DNA of 64,000 bases from Geodermatophilus sp. DSM 44513 (GTDB taxonomy: Bacteria; Actinomycetota; Actinomycetes; Mycobacteriales; Geodermatophilaceae). The stretch lies in NCBI RefSeq assembly GCF_032460525.1, contig NZ_CP135963.1, positions 186,001 to 250,000 of the forward strand, in the 5' to 3' direction. This document shows, piece by piece, positions 1 to 10,863 of the stretch. Under the pieces are notes generated by a model. The model was not told the origin of the DNA. It searched no databases and saw only the letters and a program-made list of their open reading frames with translations. The position numbers and the translations under genes are program-made. Numbering within the stretch: position 1 is the stretch's first letter; the number at the start of each line of letters is the position of its first letter.

Positions 1-2327
<2,327 letters not shown>

Positions 2328-2439
2328 ACACACCCCCTGGCGGGGGTGCGGGGACACGGTCGAGTCACTTGCAGGTGTTTCGCGTCCACTGTGCGGTTCT
2401 GAACGCACGAACCAGATTGGCTGGTTCCACCGTTCACCG

Positions 2440-2557
2440 TGTTACGGCGGCCATGGCGAGAGGGAAACGCCCGGACCCATTCCGAACCCGGAAGCTAAGC
2501 CTCTCAGCGCCGATGGTACTGCCCCGGAGACGGGGTGGGAGAGTAGGACGCCGCCGG
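2440..2557 (+). rRNA. rrf: 5S ribosomal RNA
   Basis: Lies about 110 bases after the 23S 3' end, the normal rrl-rrf order. It contains the conserved loops CCCATTCCGAAC and GAAGCTAAGC and the closing GGTGGGAGAGTAGGACGCCGCC. The first bases GTTACGGCGGCC pair with the last bases to close helix I. Length about 118 nt, as expected. No tRNA follows it. Confidence 0.95.
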
Positions 2558-2572
2558 ACAAACCGTTCGCCT

Positions 2573-2600
2573 AGGGCCCTCACCACCCGGTGAGGGCCCT
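2573..2600 (+). terminator. Hairpin terminator of the rRNA operon
   Basis: A perfect 12-bp stem, AGGGCCCTCACC (2573-2584) with GGTGAGGGCCCT (2589-2600), closed by a 4-base loop ACCC, starting 16 bases after the 5S gene. There is no T tract, as is usual for actinobacterial terminators. It is the natural end of the rRNA transcript. Confidence 0.85.
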
Positions 2601-2814
2601 ACGTGCGTCCAGGGCGTCTGCCACCACCACGGACGCCGGCATACCGGCCGTACGCCGCGTCCGGCTGGAGGGCGGCGGGGTGGCCACCGTGTGGGGCAGC
2701 GAGCTGCCTCGCGTGGTGCGGGCGGCGGAGGCGGTGCTCGCAGCTCGTGCGGTGTCCCGGCGGGCCGGGGCGTGACGCCGACGGGCGCAGACCGCCGTCG
2801 CTAGGGTCGCCGTT

Positions 2815-3099
2815 GTGCCGCGCCACCTCCTCGCTGCACCTGTCCTGGCCCTGGGCCTCACCGCGTGCGGCGCCTCGGTTGCCCAGGCGGAGCTGGAGGC
2901 CCGGGTGGCCGGCGCGCTGCAGGCCCGGTCCGGCGTCGCGCCCGCGGTGTCCTGTCCCGGCGACCTCGACGCCGAGGTCGACGCGAGCACCGAGTGCACC
3001 GCCGTCGACCCCGCCACCGGTGAGCGGACGGCGTGGCGGGTCGTGGTCACCGCGGTCGCCGACGGGGTCGCGGACTTCGACGTCGAGCGGGTCGACTGA
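2815..3099 (+). CDS. DUF4333 lipoprotein, 94 aa
   Basis: Small secreted lipoprotein of unknown function. The GTG start gives a short basic N-terminus, a hydrophobic stretch and a lipobox ending LTAC with Cys18 as the lipidation site. The mature part carries the DUF4333 signature SCPGDLDAEVDASTEC (a Cys pair about 15 residues apart that probably forms a disulfide), then a short beta-rich tail. DUF4333 proteins are common cell-envelope lipoproteins of Actinomycetota, mostly with no known role. It stands alone, 22 bases before the amidohydrolase start, so the two may be co-transcribed. Confidence 0.85.
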   Translation: MPRHLLAAPVLALGLTACGASVAQAELEARVAGALQARSGVAPAVSCPGDLDAEVDASTECTAVDPATGERTAWRVVVTAVADGVADFDVERVD

Positions 3100-3121
3100 G
3101 CCGGTGTCCGGTGCAGGCAGG

Positions 3122-4504
3122 ATGCCGCCCGTGGAGACGACTGCTGACCTGCTGGTGCACGACGCCGAGCTGCTGGCCACCGTCGACGACGCCCGCCGCG
3201 AGATCGCCGGCGGCTGGGTGGCGGTCACCGGCGGGGTGGTGACCGGCGTCGGCGGGCCCGGCGATCCCGCCCCGGTGGCGGCGCGGCTGGTGGACGCCCG
3301 CGGCTGCCTGGTCACCCCTGGGCTGGTGAACACCCACCACCACCTGTACCAGAACCTCACCCGCGCCTACGCCCCGGCGCTGACCGGCGGCCTGTTCGAG
3401 TGGCTGGTCACCCTGTACCCGCTGTGGGCCCGGCTGGACGAGGAGGCCGCCTTCGTCAGCGCCTGGGTGGGGCTCACCGAGCTGGCGCTGTCCGGCTGCA
3501 CCACCTCGACCGACCACCTGTACGTGCACCCGCGCGGCGGCGGCGACCTGATCGGCGCGGAGGTCGCCGCCGCCCGCGAGCTCGGCGTGCGCTTCTCCCC
3601 CACCCGCGGCTCGATGTCGCTGTCGGTGGAGGACGGCGGCCTGCCCCCGGTGTCCGTCGTCCAGGACGACGACGAGATCCTGGCCGACTCGGAGCGCCTG
3701 GTGGCCGCCCACCACGACCGCTCGCCGCACGCGATGACCCGCATCGCCCTCGCCCCGTGCTCGCCGTTCAGCGTCTCGCTCGCGCTGATGCGCCGCACCG
3801 CCGAGCTCGCCGAGGACCTCGACGTCCGGCTGCACACCCACCTGGCCGAGACGCGGGACGAGGACGCCTTCTGCCTGGCCACCTTCGGTCGCCGCCCGGT
3901 CGACCACCTGGCCGACGTCGGCTGGCTGACCGACCGGGTGTGGCTGGCGCACGTGGTGTGGCCCGACGCCGGCGAGGTGGCGCGGCTGGGCGCGGCGCGG
4001 GTCGGCGCGGCGCACTGCCCGTCGTCGAACATGGTGCTCGGCAGCGGTCTGGCGCCGGTCGCGGAGCTGCGGGCCGCGGGGGCGCCGGTCGGGCTGGGCG
4101 TGGACGGGTCGTCGTCGGCGGACTCCGCGTCGCTGTGGCTGGAGGCCCGGACGGCGATGCTGCAGGGCAAGCTGCGGCACGGCGCGGCCGCCATGTCGGC
4201 CCGCGACGCGCTGGAGATGGCCACCCGCGGGGGAGCGGCGTGCCTGGGGCGCACCGGGGAGGTCGGCGAGCTGTCGGTCGGCGCGTGCGGGGACCTCGCC
4301 GTGTGGTCGCTGGAGGGTCCGGCGTTCGCCGGCGCGCTGTCCGACCCCGTGGAGGCCTGGTTGCGGTGCGGCCCGGTCGCGGCGCGGCACACCGTCGTCG
4401 CCGGGCGGTTCGTCGTCGAGGACGGCGTCCCCGTGCACCCGGCCCTCGACGAGCGGCTCGCCGTCCACCGGCGGGTGTCGGCCCGCATCCAGGCCGCCTT
4501 GTAG
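3122..4504 (+). CDS. 8-oxoguanine deaminase-like amidohydrolase, 460 aa
   Basis: Cyclic amidohydrolase of the AtzF/TrzN/8-oxoguanine deaminase group. These cytosolic metal enzymes hydrolyse an exocyclic amino group; the 8-oxoguanine deaminases convert 8-oxoguanine to urate. Metal ligands are visible: the TPGLVNTHHH motif near residue 65, LHTHLAE near 240, an AHVVW His near 275, and the Asp of GLGVDGSSS near 325. The motif SSSADSASLWLEART and the paired CPSSNMVLGSG are those of proteins annotated 8-oxoguanine deaminase. The ATG start follows an AGGCAGG-like ribosome site; a GTG nine bases later is possible. It converges with egtE. Confidence 0.82.
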   Translation: MPPVETTADLLVHDAELLATVDDARREIAGGWVAVTGGVVTGVGGPGDPAPVAARLVDARGCLVTPGLVNTHHHLYQNLTRAYAPALTGGLFEWLVTLYPLWARLDEEAAFVSAWVGLTELALSGCTTSTDHLYVHPRGGGDLIGAEVAAARELGVRFSPTRGSMSLSVEDGGLPPVSVVQDDDEILADSERLVAAHHDRSPHAMTRIALAPCSPFSVSLALMRRTAELAEDLDVRLHTHLAETRDEDAFCLATFGRRPVDHLADVGWLTDRVWLAHVVWPDAGEVARLGAARVGAAHCPSSNMVLGSGLAPVAELRAAGAPVGLGVDGSSSADSASLWLEARTAMLQGKLRHGAAAMSARDALEMATRGGAACLGRTGEVGELSVGACGDLAVWSLEGPAFAGALSDPVEAWLRCGPVAARHTVVAGRFVVEDGVPVHPALDERLAVHRRVSARIQAAL

Positions 4505-4510
4505 CGACCG

Positions 4511-4558
4511 TTCGCGCGCGGAAGGCCCTCGACGGCGGCCATTCGCGCGCGGAAGGCC
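4511..4558. repeat. Two 17-bp direct repeats with hairpin potential between convergent genes
   Basis: TTCGCGCGCGGAAGGCC occurs at 4511-4527 and again at 4542-4558, filling the 55-base gap between the stops of the amidohydrolase (plus) and egtE (minus). Each copy with its flank can fold as GGCC-TTC ... GAA-GGCC. The position between convergent stops suggests a bidirectional terminator. It is unrelated in sequence to the stop-anchored hairpin family seen elsewhere in the window. Confidence 0.6.
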
Positions 4559-4559
4559 G

Positions 4560-5690
4560 TCACAGGGCGGCGGCGAGGGCCTCCAGGTCGTCGGCGGTCG
4601 CGTCCAGGTGCGGGGAGACCCGCAGCACCGGCCCGGTCATCTCACCCGGTGCGCGCTGCGGGCCGATCGCGGTGGTGACGACGCCGTGCTCGCCGAGCAG
4701 CCGGGCCCGGGTGGCGACGACGTCGGCGCCGTCGGGCGGGCGCAGCGTCGTGGTGGCGGTCGGCTCCTCGCGCGGTTCCACCACCCGCCAGCCCCCCGCG
4801 CCGTCGAGCACCTCGCGGGTGGCCCGGCCGAGCGCGGCCAGCCGCTCCCGGACCGGCTCCGGCCCGGCAGCGAGGTGCTCGCCGACGGCCAGCACCAGGC
4901 CCACCCGGCCGGCCACGTGCGCCTCCCCGGACTCCAGCGCCCGCAGCGGGGGGACGCCGTCCGGCGGGGCCAGCAGCGGCGTGAGTGCCGCAGCCACGGA
5001 CGGGCGCACGCACAGCACCCCGACCCCGCGCGGCCCGGCCAGCCACTTCCGGGAGGTCGAGTAGACGACGTCGGCGCCCACGTCGGTGTCCACGTGACCC
5101 AGCGACTGGGCCGCGTCGAGCACCAGCGGCACCCCCGCCGCGCGGCACAGCTGCGCGACCGCGCCGGCCGGCTGGACGACGCCGCGGTGGCTGGCGACGT
5201 GCGTCAGGTGCACCAGCGACGGCGGGTCGCCGGCCAGCAGCCGCGCCACGCCGTCCAGGTCGGCCCGTCCCAGGCCGTCGACCGGGAGCCGCTCGACGGC
5301 CAGGCCGGCCGCCTGCAGGTGGGCGGCGTTGGGCGCGTACTCGCCGGGCAGGCAGGCCACCCGCGACCCGGCCGGCAGCCGCCAGGCGGCGAGCAGCGCG
5401 TTCAGCGCGGCCTGCGCGGACTCGACGAAGACCACGTCCGCCGCGGCCATCCCGACCAGCCCGCCGAGCACCGACCGGCCCTGCTGCAGCAGCTCCCCGA
5501 CGGTCGCCTCGGCCACGTACCCGCCCAGCTCGGCCTCGTTCCGGGCGTGGTGGGCGACGGCCTCGAGCACGCGGGAGCTCTGCCGGCTGCACGCGGCGCT
5601 GTCCAGGTGCCGGCCGGCCGGGCGGGGCCGGGCCGCGCGCCAGGCGGCGCCGAGGTCCTCGTGGACGAGAGCGGGTCCGGGCGCGGTCAC
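4560..5690 (-). CDS. egtE: EgtE, ergothioneine biosynthesis PLP-dependent C-S lyase, 376 aa
   Basis: Class V aminotransferase-fold enzyme that performs the last ergothioneine step: PLP-dependent cleavage of hercynylcysteine sulfoxide to release the thione. The N-terminal LDSAACSRQSS followed by HARNEAELGGYVAEA is characteristic of EgtE. The PLP Asp and cofactor region VPLVLDAAQSLGH and the Schiff-base Lys in STSRKWLAGPRGVG are present. Length matches mycobacterial EgtE. GTG start at the divergent 44-base gap with the GGDEF-EAL gene. The other four pathway genes lie 5 kb away on the same strand, so egtE is outside the operon and presumably has its own promoter. Confidence 0.88.
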   Translation of the reverse strand: MTAPGPALVHEDLGAAWRAARPRPAGRHLDSAACSRQSSRVLEAVAHHARNEAELGGYVAEATVGELLQQGRSVLGGLVGMAAADVVFVESAQAALNALLAAWRLPAGSRVACLPGEYAPNAAHLQAAGLAVERLPVDGLGRADLDGVARLLAGDPPSLVHLTHVASHRGVVQPAGAVAQLCRAAGVPLVLDAAQSLGHVDTDVGADVVYSTSRKWLAGPRGVGVLCVRPSVAAALTPLLAPPDGVPPLRALESGEAHVAGRVGLVLAVGEHLAAGPEPVRERLAALGRATREVLDGAGGWRVVEPREEPTATTTLRPPDGADVVATRARLLGEHGVVTTAIGPQRAPGEMTGPVLRVSPHLDATADDLEALAAAL

Positions 5691-5734
5691 GCCCCCACGC
5701 TAGGCGGGCCGGCGGCGGGGCCCGACCCGATGGG

Positions 5735-7753
5735 GTGAGCGTCCTCGACCCGGCGACCCCGACGGCCGATGAGGACGGGACGGCCTCGAACAGAGGGGCC
5801 ACGGAGGGGGTGGCCGGCGTGGTGCGGGTCCTGACGTCCTGGCGCGGGCTGGCCCTGCTGCTGGTGGTCGCCGTCGCCGGCCTCGCCGGGACCGCGACGG
5901 TCCTGGAGCGTCGCCAGTCCGACACCGCCCTCCAGCAGGTCGTCGACCGCGCCGAGGTCATCACCGAGCTGCTGGTCGAGGCCGAGCTCACCCGCGGCTC
6001 CGCCCGCCCGGCCCTCTCCCCGCCGAGCACGCAGCGCATCGACCGCGGCGTCCGGTCCCTCGTCCGCAGCAGCCGGCTCACCGGGCTGCAGCTGTGGACC
6101 CCCAAGGGCCAGCTGCTCTACAGCGACGCGGCGCTGGCCGACCCGCTCTCCGGCGACGACCTGGCCCGCCTGGTGCCGGTGCTGGCCGGGTCCCCCCAGG
6201 TGACCTTCGAACTGGACGAGGACCGGGGCACCCCGACCGCGACCGTGCTGGTGCAGCCGCGCGACGCCGAGGGACGGCCCAGCGGCGTGGTCGCGGAGGT
6301 GCTGCTCCCGCAGGACGACCTGGTCGCCCGCCTGGACTCCGCCACCCGGAACGTGCACGTCGGGGGGGTGACGCTGCTGGTGGTCGTCGTGGCCGTCGGC
6401 GTGGTCACCCGACAGCGGCTGCTGCGCCGCGAGCACGAGGCGCGGCACGACCCGCTCACCGGCCTGGGCAACCGCACGCTGCTGCGGCAGGAGGCCCTGA
6501 CCGTCCTGGACCCGCCGCGCCGGGCCCGGGCGGCGAGCGGACCGCTCACCGCCCTGCTGCTGCTGGACCTGGACGGCTTCAAGACCGTCAACGACACCCT
6601 CGGGCACGCCGTCGGCGACCTGCTGCTGGTCGAGGTGGCCGGCGCGCTGCGTGCGGCGGTGCGGCCGACCGACGTGGTCACCCGGCTGGGCGGGGACGAG
6701 TTCGCCGTCCTGCTGCGCGACCTGGGCTCGGACGCGGCCGCCGAGCGGGTGGCCGGGCAGGTCGCCCGGGCCCTGCACCGGCCGTTCACCGTCGGCGAGG
6801 TGACCCTCGAGGTCGGGGTCAGCGTCGGCCTCGCGCTCAGCCCCGACCACGGGACCACCCTGGTGGACCTGCTGCGCCGGGCCGACGTCGCGATGTACCA
6901 GGCCAAGCGGGACGGCGGCGGCGTCCGCCGCTACGACCCGGTCACCGACCCGCACGACCAGGACCAGCTCGACCTGCTCGCCCAGCTGCGCACGGCGATC
7001 GACACCGACCAGCTGCGGCTGCACTTCCAGCCGGTCGTGGCGCTGCGCACCGGGCGCCCGGTGCGCCTGGAGGCGCTGGTCCGCTGGCAGCACCCCGAGC
7101 GCGGTCTGCTGCTGCCCGCGGCGTTCCTGCCGCAGGCCGAGCGGACCGCGCTCATGCCCCCGCTGACCGACTGGGTGCTGCGCGAGGCGCTGCGCCGGTG
7201 CGCGGGCTGGCGGGCGGCCGGGGCGGACGTCGGCGTGGCCGTCAACGTCACCCCCGGCACGCTGCTGGAGACCGACCTCGCCGCCCGGCTGGGCGAGCTG
7301 CTCGCCGCGGAGGGCCTGCCCGGTTCGGCACTGGAGGTCGAGGTGACCGAGACCGCCATGACGGTGGACCCCGAGCGCGCCGCGGCCACCCTGCGGGCGC
7401 TGCGGGCGATGGGCATCTGCGTCGCCGTCGACGACTTCGGGGCCGGGTACACCTCGCTGTGGCTGCTCAAGACGCTGCCGGTGGACCGGCTCAAGATCGA
7501 CCGCGGGTTCGTGACCCACCTGCTGGACAGTCCCGCCGACGAGGCGGTGACCCGGTCGGTGGTGCAGCTGGGCCACGACCTCGGCCTGGTCGTCGTCGCC
7601 GAGGGCGTGGAGACCGCGGAGGTCCGCCGCCGGCTGGTCGAGCTGGGCTGCGACGAGGCCCAGGGTCACCTCATCGCCCGGCCGATGGAGGCCGCCGCGG
7701 TGCTGCCGTGGCTGGCCGGTTCCACCGCCCCGGCCGGCCTGGCCCTCACCTGA
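5735..7753 (+). CDS. Membrane GGDEF-EAL protein (diguanylate cyclase/phosphodiesterase), 672 aa
   Basis: Bifunctional cyclic-di-GMP enzyme. TM helix near residues 37-56, an extracytoplasmic sensor region of about 150 residues rich in charged residues, a second TM near 208-226 (VTLLVVVVAVGVV), then GGDEF and EAL domains. The GGDEF motif is intact (RLGGDEF, residues 319-323) and the EAL domain keeps EALVRW (446-448), DDFGAGYTSL, LKIDRGFV and VAEGVET, so both synthesis and hydrolysis look chemically possible. An RXXD inhibitory site is not obvious. GTG start chosen after 44 bases of divergent spacer. The polysaccharide locus 24 kb away is a conceivable target, but its synthase has no PilZ domain. 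Confidence 0.92.
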   Translation: MSVLDPATPTADEDGTASNRGATEGVAGVVRVLTSWRGLALLLVVAVAGLAGTATVLERRQSDTALQQVVDRAEVITELLVEAELTRGSARPALSPPSTQRIDRGVRSLVRSSRLTGLQLWTPKGQLLYSDAALADPLSGDDLARLVPVLAGSPQVTFELDEDRGTPTATVLVQPRDAEGRPSGVVAEVLLPQDDLVARLDSATRNVHVGGVTLLVVVVAVGVVTRQRLLRREHEARHDPLTGLGNRTLLRQEALTVLDPPRRARAASGPLTALLLLDLDGFKTVNDTLGHAVGDLLLVEVAGALRAAVRPTDVVTRLGGDEFAVLLRDLGSDAAAERVAGQVARALHRPFTVGEVTLEVGVSVGLALSPDHGTTLVDLLRRADVAMYQAKRDGGGVRRYDPVTDPHDQDQLDLLAQLRTAIDTDQLRLHFQPVVALRTGRPVRLEALVRWQHPERGLLLPAAFLPQAERTALMPPLTDWVLREALRRCAGWRAAGADVGVAVNVTPGTLLETDLAARLGELLAAEGLPGSALEVEVTETAMTVDPERAAATLRALRAMGICVAVDDFGAGYTSLWLLKTLPVDRLKIDRGFVTHLLDSPADEAVTRSVVQLGHDLGLVVVAEGVETAEVRRRLVELGCDEAQGHLIARPMEAAAVLPWLAGSTAPAGLALT

Positions 7754-7804
7754 GCCGGACCGGTGGGGCCCGTCGCGAGCCGTCGGGTGACCGGAGGGCC
7801 TCCG

Positions 7805-8605
7805 TCAGCGCTCCAGCTCGCCGCGGGCGATCGACTGACCGGAGTGCCCGGGGTCGCCGTCCAGCGGCTCGACGGAGACGTCGACGATCGGGTACTCCCC
7901 GAGGTCCACGCCGGGCGGGAGGGTGAGTGCGACCTCGCGCCCGCCGCGCACGACCCCCAGCGACACCAGGTCCTCGACGGCCTCGTCGAGCAGCCAGACC
8001 TCGTAGAAGCCGCCCTGCGGGTCGGCCGCGGCGAGGTCGACCTCCAGCGCGAGGGTGCCGTCGGGGCGCTCGACCACGCGGGCCTCGCCGGTGGCGCCGC
8101 TGTCCGCGAGCGGGGCCAGCGCGGCGGCGGCCACCGAGACACCCCGGTCCTCCCCGGTGCCCAGGGCCACCGCGCCGGCGCCGATGCCGACACCGACGAC
8201 CAGGGACGCCGCGGCGGCCAGCAGCAGCCGGGAGCGGCCGGTCCGCAGCGGCACGACCGCCGCCGCAGCTCCCGCCGGTGCCGGGGCCGGCTCGGGGGCG
8301 GGGGCGGCCGGCGGGGGGACGGCGGCCAGCGGCGCGGGGGCCGTCGCCGCGGCGGCCAGCACCTCGGGCCGCGGCGCGGTGCGCACCCCGGTGGCGGCGG
8401 CGATCGCCGCCCACACCGCCGGTGGCGGCGGCACGGCGGCCCGCGGCGCGGCGAGCTCCGGCACGGCGAGTGCGTCGACGCCGCGGCGCAGTTCGGCCAG
8501 CTCGTCGCGGCAGCGCGCGCAGGCGTCCAGGTGTGCCGCGTCGGCGTCCGGCAGCGGCTCGCGCAGGGCCGCGAGGGAGAGCTGCTCAGGCGTGCAGTGC
8601 TGCAC
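7805..8605 (-). CDS. Anti-sigma-K factor RskA-like, 266 aa
   Basis: Single-pass membrane anti-sigma factor. The N-terminal cytosolic part has the zinc-anti-sigma signature HLDACARCRDEL (residues about 26-37), followed by a long Ala/Pro-rich linker, a TM helix near 135-155 (LLLAAAASLVVGVGIGAGAVAL) and an external RskA C-terminal domain (FYEVWLLD, ALTLPPGVDL, VDVSVEPLDG). It is the last gene of a two-gene operon and its start overlaps the sigma gene by 20 bases, which implies translational coupling and matched stoichiometry. It probably holds the adjacent ECF sigma factor at the membrane until regulated proteolysis releases it. Confidence 0.9.
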   Translation of the reverse strand: MQHCTPEQLSLAALREPLPDADAAHLDACARCRDELAELRRGVDALAVPELAAPRAAVPPPPAVWAAIAAATGVRTAPRPEVLAAAATAPAPLAAVPPPAAPAPEPAPAPAGAAAAVVPLRTGRSRLLLAAAASLVVGVGIGAGAVALGTGEDRGVSVAAAALAPLADSGATGEARVVERPDGTLALEVDLAAADPQGGFYEVWLLDEAVEDLVSLGVVRGGREVALTLPPGVDLGEYPIVDVSVEPLDGDPGHSGQSIARGELER

Positions 8606-9185
8606 CGTCCACCTCCAGGCGTGTCCTCAGGCGTTCGAGCGTGCGCCGGATGTGGGATTTGACCGTGCCCAGGGGGAGGCCGGTGCGGGCGGCGATCTGG
8701 GTGTGCGTGAGGTCCTCGAAGAACGCCAGCTCGATGATGCCCCGCTGCGGCTGGCCGAGCTGCTCCAGCTCGGTCAGCAGCAGCACGCGGTCGGCGACCG
8801 TGGTGTCCACCTGCGGGCCGCTGGTCTCCGGTGCCGTGCGGGCCTGGCTCATGGCGGCCTCGGCGGCGCGGCGCTGCCGGTCGCGGCGGGCCCAGGTGTC
8901 GGCGATCTTGTGGCGGCACACGCCGACCAGCCAGGCCGGCAGCGGGCCCTGCTCGGGGCGGTAGCCGGCGCGGCCGGTCCAGGCGGAGACGAACACCTGC
9001 TGGGTGACGTCCTCGGCGTCCGGGCCCGGGCCGAAGGCGCGCACCGCCATGCCGTGCACCTGCCCGGCGAAGCGCTCGTAGGCCCAGGCCAGCGCCTGCT
9101 CGTCCCCGGCCGCGAACCGGCGGCCCACCTCGGCGTCGTCCGGCTCGGGGGGGTACCCCGGCGTCGGATCGGCGTCGGTGCTCAC
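8586..9185 (-). CDS. ECF RNA polymerase sigma factor, SigK-like, 199 aa
   Basis: Extracytoplasmic-function sigma factor. Region 2 reads AWAYERFAGQVHGMAVRAFG ... DAEDVTQQVFVSAW ... LPAWLVGVCRHKIAD, and region 4 LGQPQRGIIELAFFEDLTH with the helix-turn-helix TQIAARTGLPLGTVKSHIRRTLERLR. The partner RskA-like anti-sigma gene overlaps its 3' end by 20 bases, the gene order of sigK-rskA pairs. GTG start chosen because sequence further upstream belongs to the hairpin repeat at 9220-9277. Targets cannot be read from sequence; the neighbouring DUF4397-sortase pair is a candidate. Confidence 0.9.
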   Translation of the reverse strand: MSTDADPTPGYPPEPDDAEVGRRFAAGDEQALAWAYERFAGQVHGMAVRAFGPGPDAEDVTQQVFVSAWTGRAGYRPEQGPLPAWLVGVCRHKIADTWARRDRQRRAAEAAMSQARTAPETSGPQVDTTVADRVLLLTELEQLGQPQRGIIELAFFEDLTHTQIAARTGLPLGTVKSHIRRTLERLRTRLEVDGAALHA

Positions 9186-9219
9186 GGATCCGACCCTAGC
9201 CGGGACGCGTCGCCGTCGG

Positions 9220-9277
9220 CCTCGTTGCAGGGTCCCGCCGCGAGCGTGCGAGCGGCGGGGGGCAGCGAGGTCCTTCA
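9220..9277 (-). terminator. Stop-anchored hairpin repeat, copy 1
   Basis: Outer stem CCTCGTTGC (9220-9228) with GCAGCGAGG (9262-9270), one G-U pair; inner stem CCCGCC with GGCGGG around the loop containing GCGAGCGTGCGAGC. Read on the minus strand it begins exactly at the sortase stop codon: TGAAGGACC. It terminates the sortase transcript just before the sigma factor gene and is one of about eight related copies in the window. Confidence 0.75.
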
Positions 9278-9949
9278 CCATGGCACCGGCTCCGCGATGG
9301 CGACCACGTTGGACTCGTAGCTGCCGTACTCGGGGAGGAACTCCCCGCCGCAGGTGATGAGCACCAGCCGCGGCGGCCCCTCGCGAGCGAAGAGCCGGTC
9401 CAGCGGCAGGGCCTGCTTGACGATCTCCTCGCGGGACACCACCCGCCAGCGGGTGGCGGTTCCCGCGGCGTCGGTCACCTCGACCTCGGTGCCGACCTCG
9501 GCGGTGCGCAGCGGCGCGAGCTCGCCCAGCCCCTGCTCGCGGTCGTCGACGTGCCCGGCGAGCACCGCCGAGCCGGCCTCTCCCGGCACCGGGCCGAACC
9601 GGTACCAGCCCACCCGCTCCACGTCGTCGGGGATGGCCATCTGACCGTCGTCCCGGACGCCGACCGGGTCCACCGGCGCGTCGATGCCCAGATCGGGCAC
9701 CCGCAGCCGCACCGGGGCCGGCGCGGCGGCGGCCACGGTGGGTGCCGCGTCCCGGACGGTCACCGGGGGCAGGGAGCCCGGGCCCGCCGGTGCCGTCGTC
9801 GATCCGGACGACACCGGCGGGCCCGGCTCGGCGAGCACCTGCTCGAGCGGTGCGCCCGCCGCCGCCGGCTCCCGGGTCAGCTGCCAGCCGGTCGGCACGC
9901 CGACCGCGACGGCCACCCCCAGGGCCGCGACGGCGGCGGCGGGACGCAT
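9275..9949 (-). CDS. Class F sortase, 224 aa
   Basis: Membrane-anchored cysteine transpeptidase of the actinobacterial class F family. N-terminal TM anchor near residues 4-22, a Pro/Ala-rich linker, then the sortase beta barrel (VRLRVPDLGIDAPV, YRFGPVPGEAGSAVLAGHVD with the catalytic His, VLITCGG with the catalytic Cys encoded at 9350-9352). After the Cys the family usually has an Arg in a YRDNVVV-like strand; here it reads SYESNVVAIA and I see no Arg after the Cys. Start is the ATG behind GAGGAAGGGG. Follows the DUF4397 gene by 25 bases in one operon; its stop lies inside a hairpin repeat. Confidence 0.87.
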   Translation of the reverse strand: MRPAAAVAALGVAVAVGVPTGWQLTREPAAAGAPLEQVLAEPGPPVSSGSTTAPAGPGSLPPVTVRDAAPTVAAAAPAPVRLRVPDLGIDAPVDPVGVRDDGQMAIPDDVERVGWYRFGPVPGEAGSAVLAGHVDDREQGLGELAPLRTAEVGTEVEVTDAAGTATRWRVVSREEIVKQALPLDRLFAREGPPRLVLITCGGEFLPEYGSYESNVVAIAEPVPW

Positions 9950-9974
9950 CACCCCTTCCTCGGTGCCGGTGCGG

Positions 9975-10784
9975 TCAGGCCCGCGAGCCGGCGAGCCGGC
10001 GGACGCCGACACCGGCGGCCACCAGGCCGGCCAGCGACACCGCGACCACCGGCAGCGGCAGGCCGCCGTCGTCGACCAGGCCGGCCGAGCCGCCGGGGAC
10101 GCCGGACGGCGCGGAGTGCGACGCGATCGTCTGGACGGCCAGCTCGTAGCCGGCGTCCTGCGAGCCCCACGCGTAGACGATCGTGGTGGTGCCCTCCTCG
10201 AGCGCCAGGTCGGCCGGGCCGATCGCGACGGTGTCGGTGCCGGCGAGGACCACGTCGGCGCTCACGGTGCCGGCGGGCACGGTCAGGGACTCCTCGTTCG
10301 GGTTGGTCAGCCCGTCGATGACGACCTGGCCGCCGGCGCGCACGTCGACCGCGGGCGCGGCGGCGGTGTGCCGGACGGTCACCCGGGCCTGGCCGGCGGC
10401 GACCTCGGAGGTGTCGTTGACGAACGGGGTCAGCGCGGGCTGGCCCTCCGCGGTCAGGTGGGCGGCCACGGTGGCGTTGGCCCCGGCGGGGACGGCGACC
10501 CCGTCGGCGGACAGCAGCGGGCTGCCGGAGTCGTCGGCCGCGTCGGCCGGGAAGACGGCGAGGTCGTAGTCGCCGGCCGGGAGCTCCAGCGGGTCGGTCA
10601 GGGTGCCGGGCTGGAAGTCGTCGATCAGCCGCTCGCCGTTGGCGTACACGTCGACCGGGGTGTCCGGGATGGCGTGCAGGACGGAGACCGTCGCGGTGTG
10701 GCTGTCGGCGAGCGCGGGGGAGGCGCTGAGGACGACGAGGGTGCCGGTCGCGCCGGCGGCGAGGGCGAAGGCGGTGCGGGACAT
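9975..10784 (-). CDS. Secreted DUF4397 surface protein with C-terminal membrane anchor, 269 aa
   Basis: Extracytoplasmic protein with a Sec signal peptide (MSRTAFALAAGATGTLVVL...SPALADS, cleavage near residue 27) and a DUF4397 beta-sandwich (SVLHAIPDTPVDVYANGERLI, GDYDLAVFPA) followed by a second repeat of the fold (VTVRHTAAAPAVDVRAGGQVV). The C-terminus has a Gly/Pro-rich stretch, a hydrophobic helix and a basic tail GVRRLAGSRA, which is the layout of a sorting signal, but no clear LPXTG is present; GLPLP just before the helix is the closest. It precedes a class F sortase by 25 bases, so it is the obvious candidate substrate. Confidence 0.85.
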   Translation of the reverse strand: MSRTAFALAAGATGTLVVLSASPALADSHTATVSVLHAIPDTPVDVYANGERLIDDFQPGTLTDPLELPAGDYDLAVFPADAADDSGSPLLSADGVAVPAGANATVAAHLTAEGQPALTPFVNDTSEVAAGQARVTVRHTAAAPAVDVRAGGQVVIDGLTNPNEESLTVPAGTVSADVVLAGTDTVAIGPADLALEEGTTTIVYAWGSQDAGYELAVQTIASHSAPSGVPGGSAGLVDDGGLPLPVVAVSLAGLVAAGVGVRRLAGSRA

Positions 10785-10863
10785 CGGTGTTCCTCCACGG
10801 CGGGTGCGGTGTGCCTGACACCCCTCCTTCCGCGACCCCCGCCACCCCGGATGCAGCCCCCCG

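Noticed and set aside
2590..2775. A 61-codon ORF between the 5S gene and the DUF4333 gene
   Set aside because: Its GTG lies inside the rRNA terminator stem, it has no ribosome site, uses rare ATA/CTA/GTA codons and resembles no family I know.
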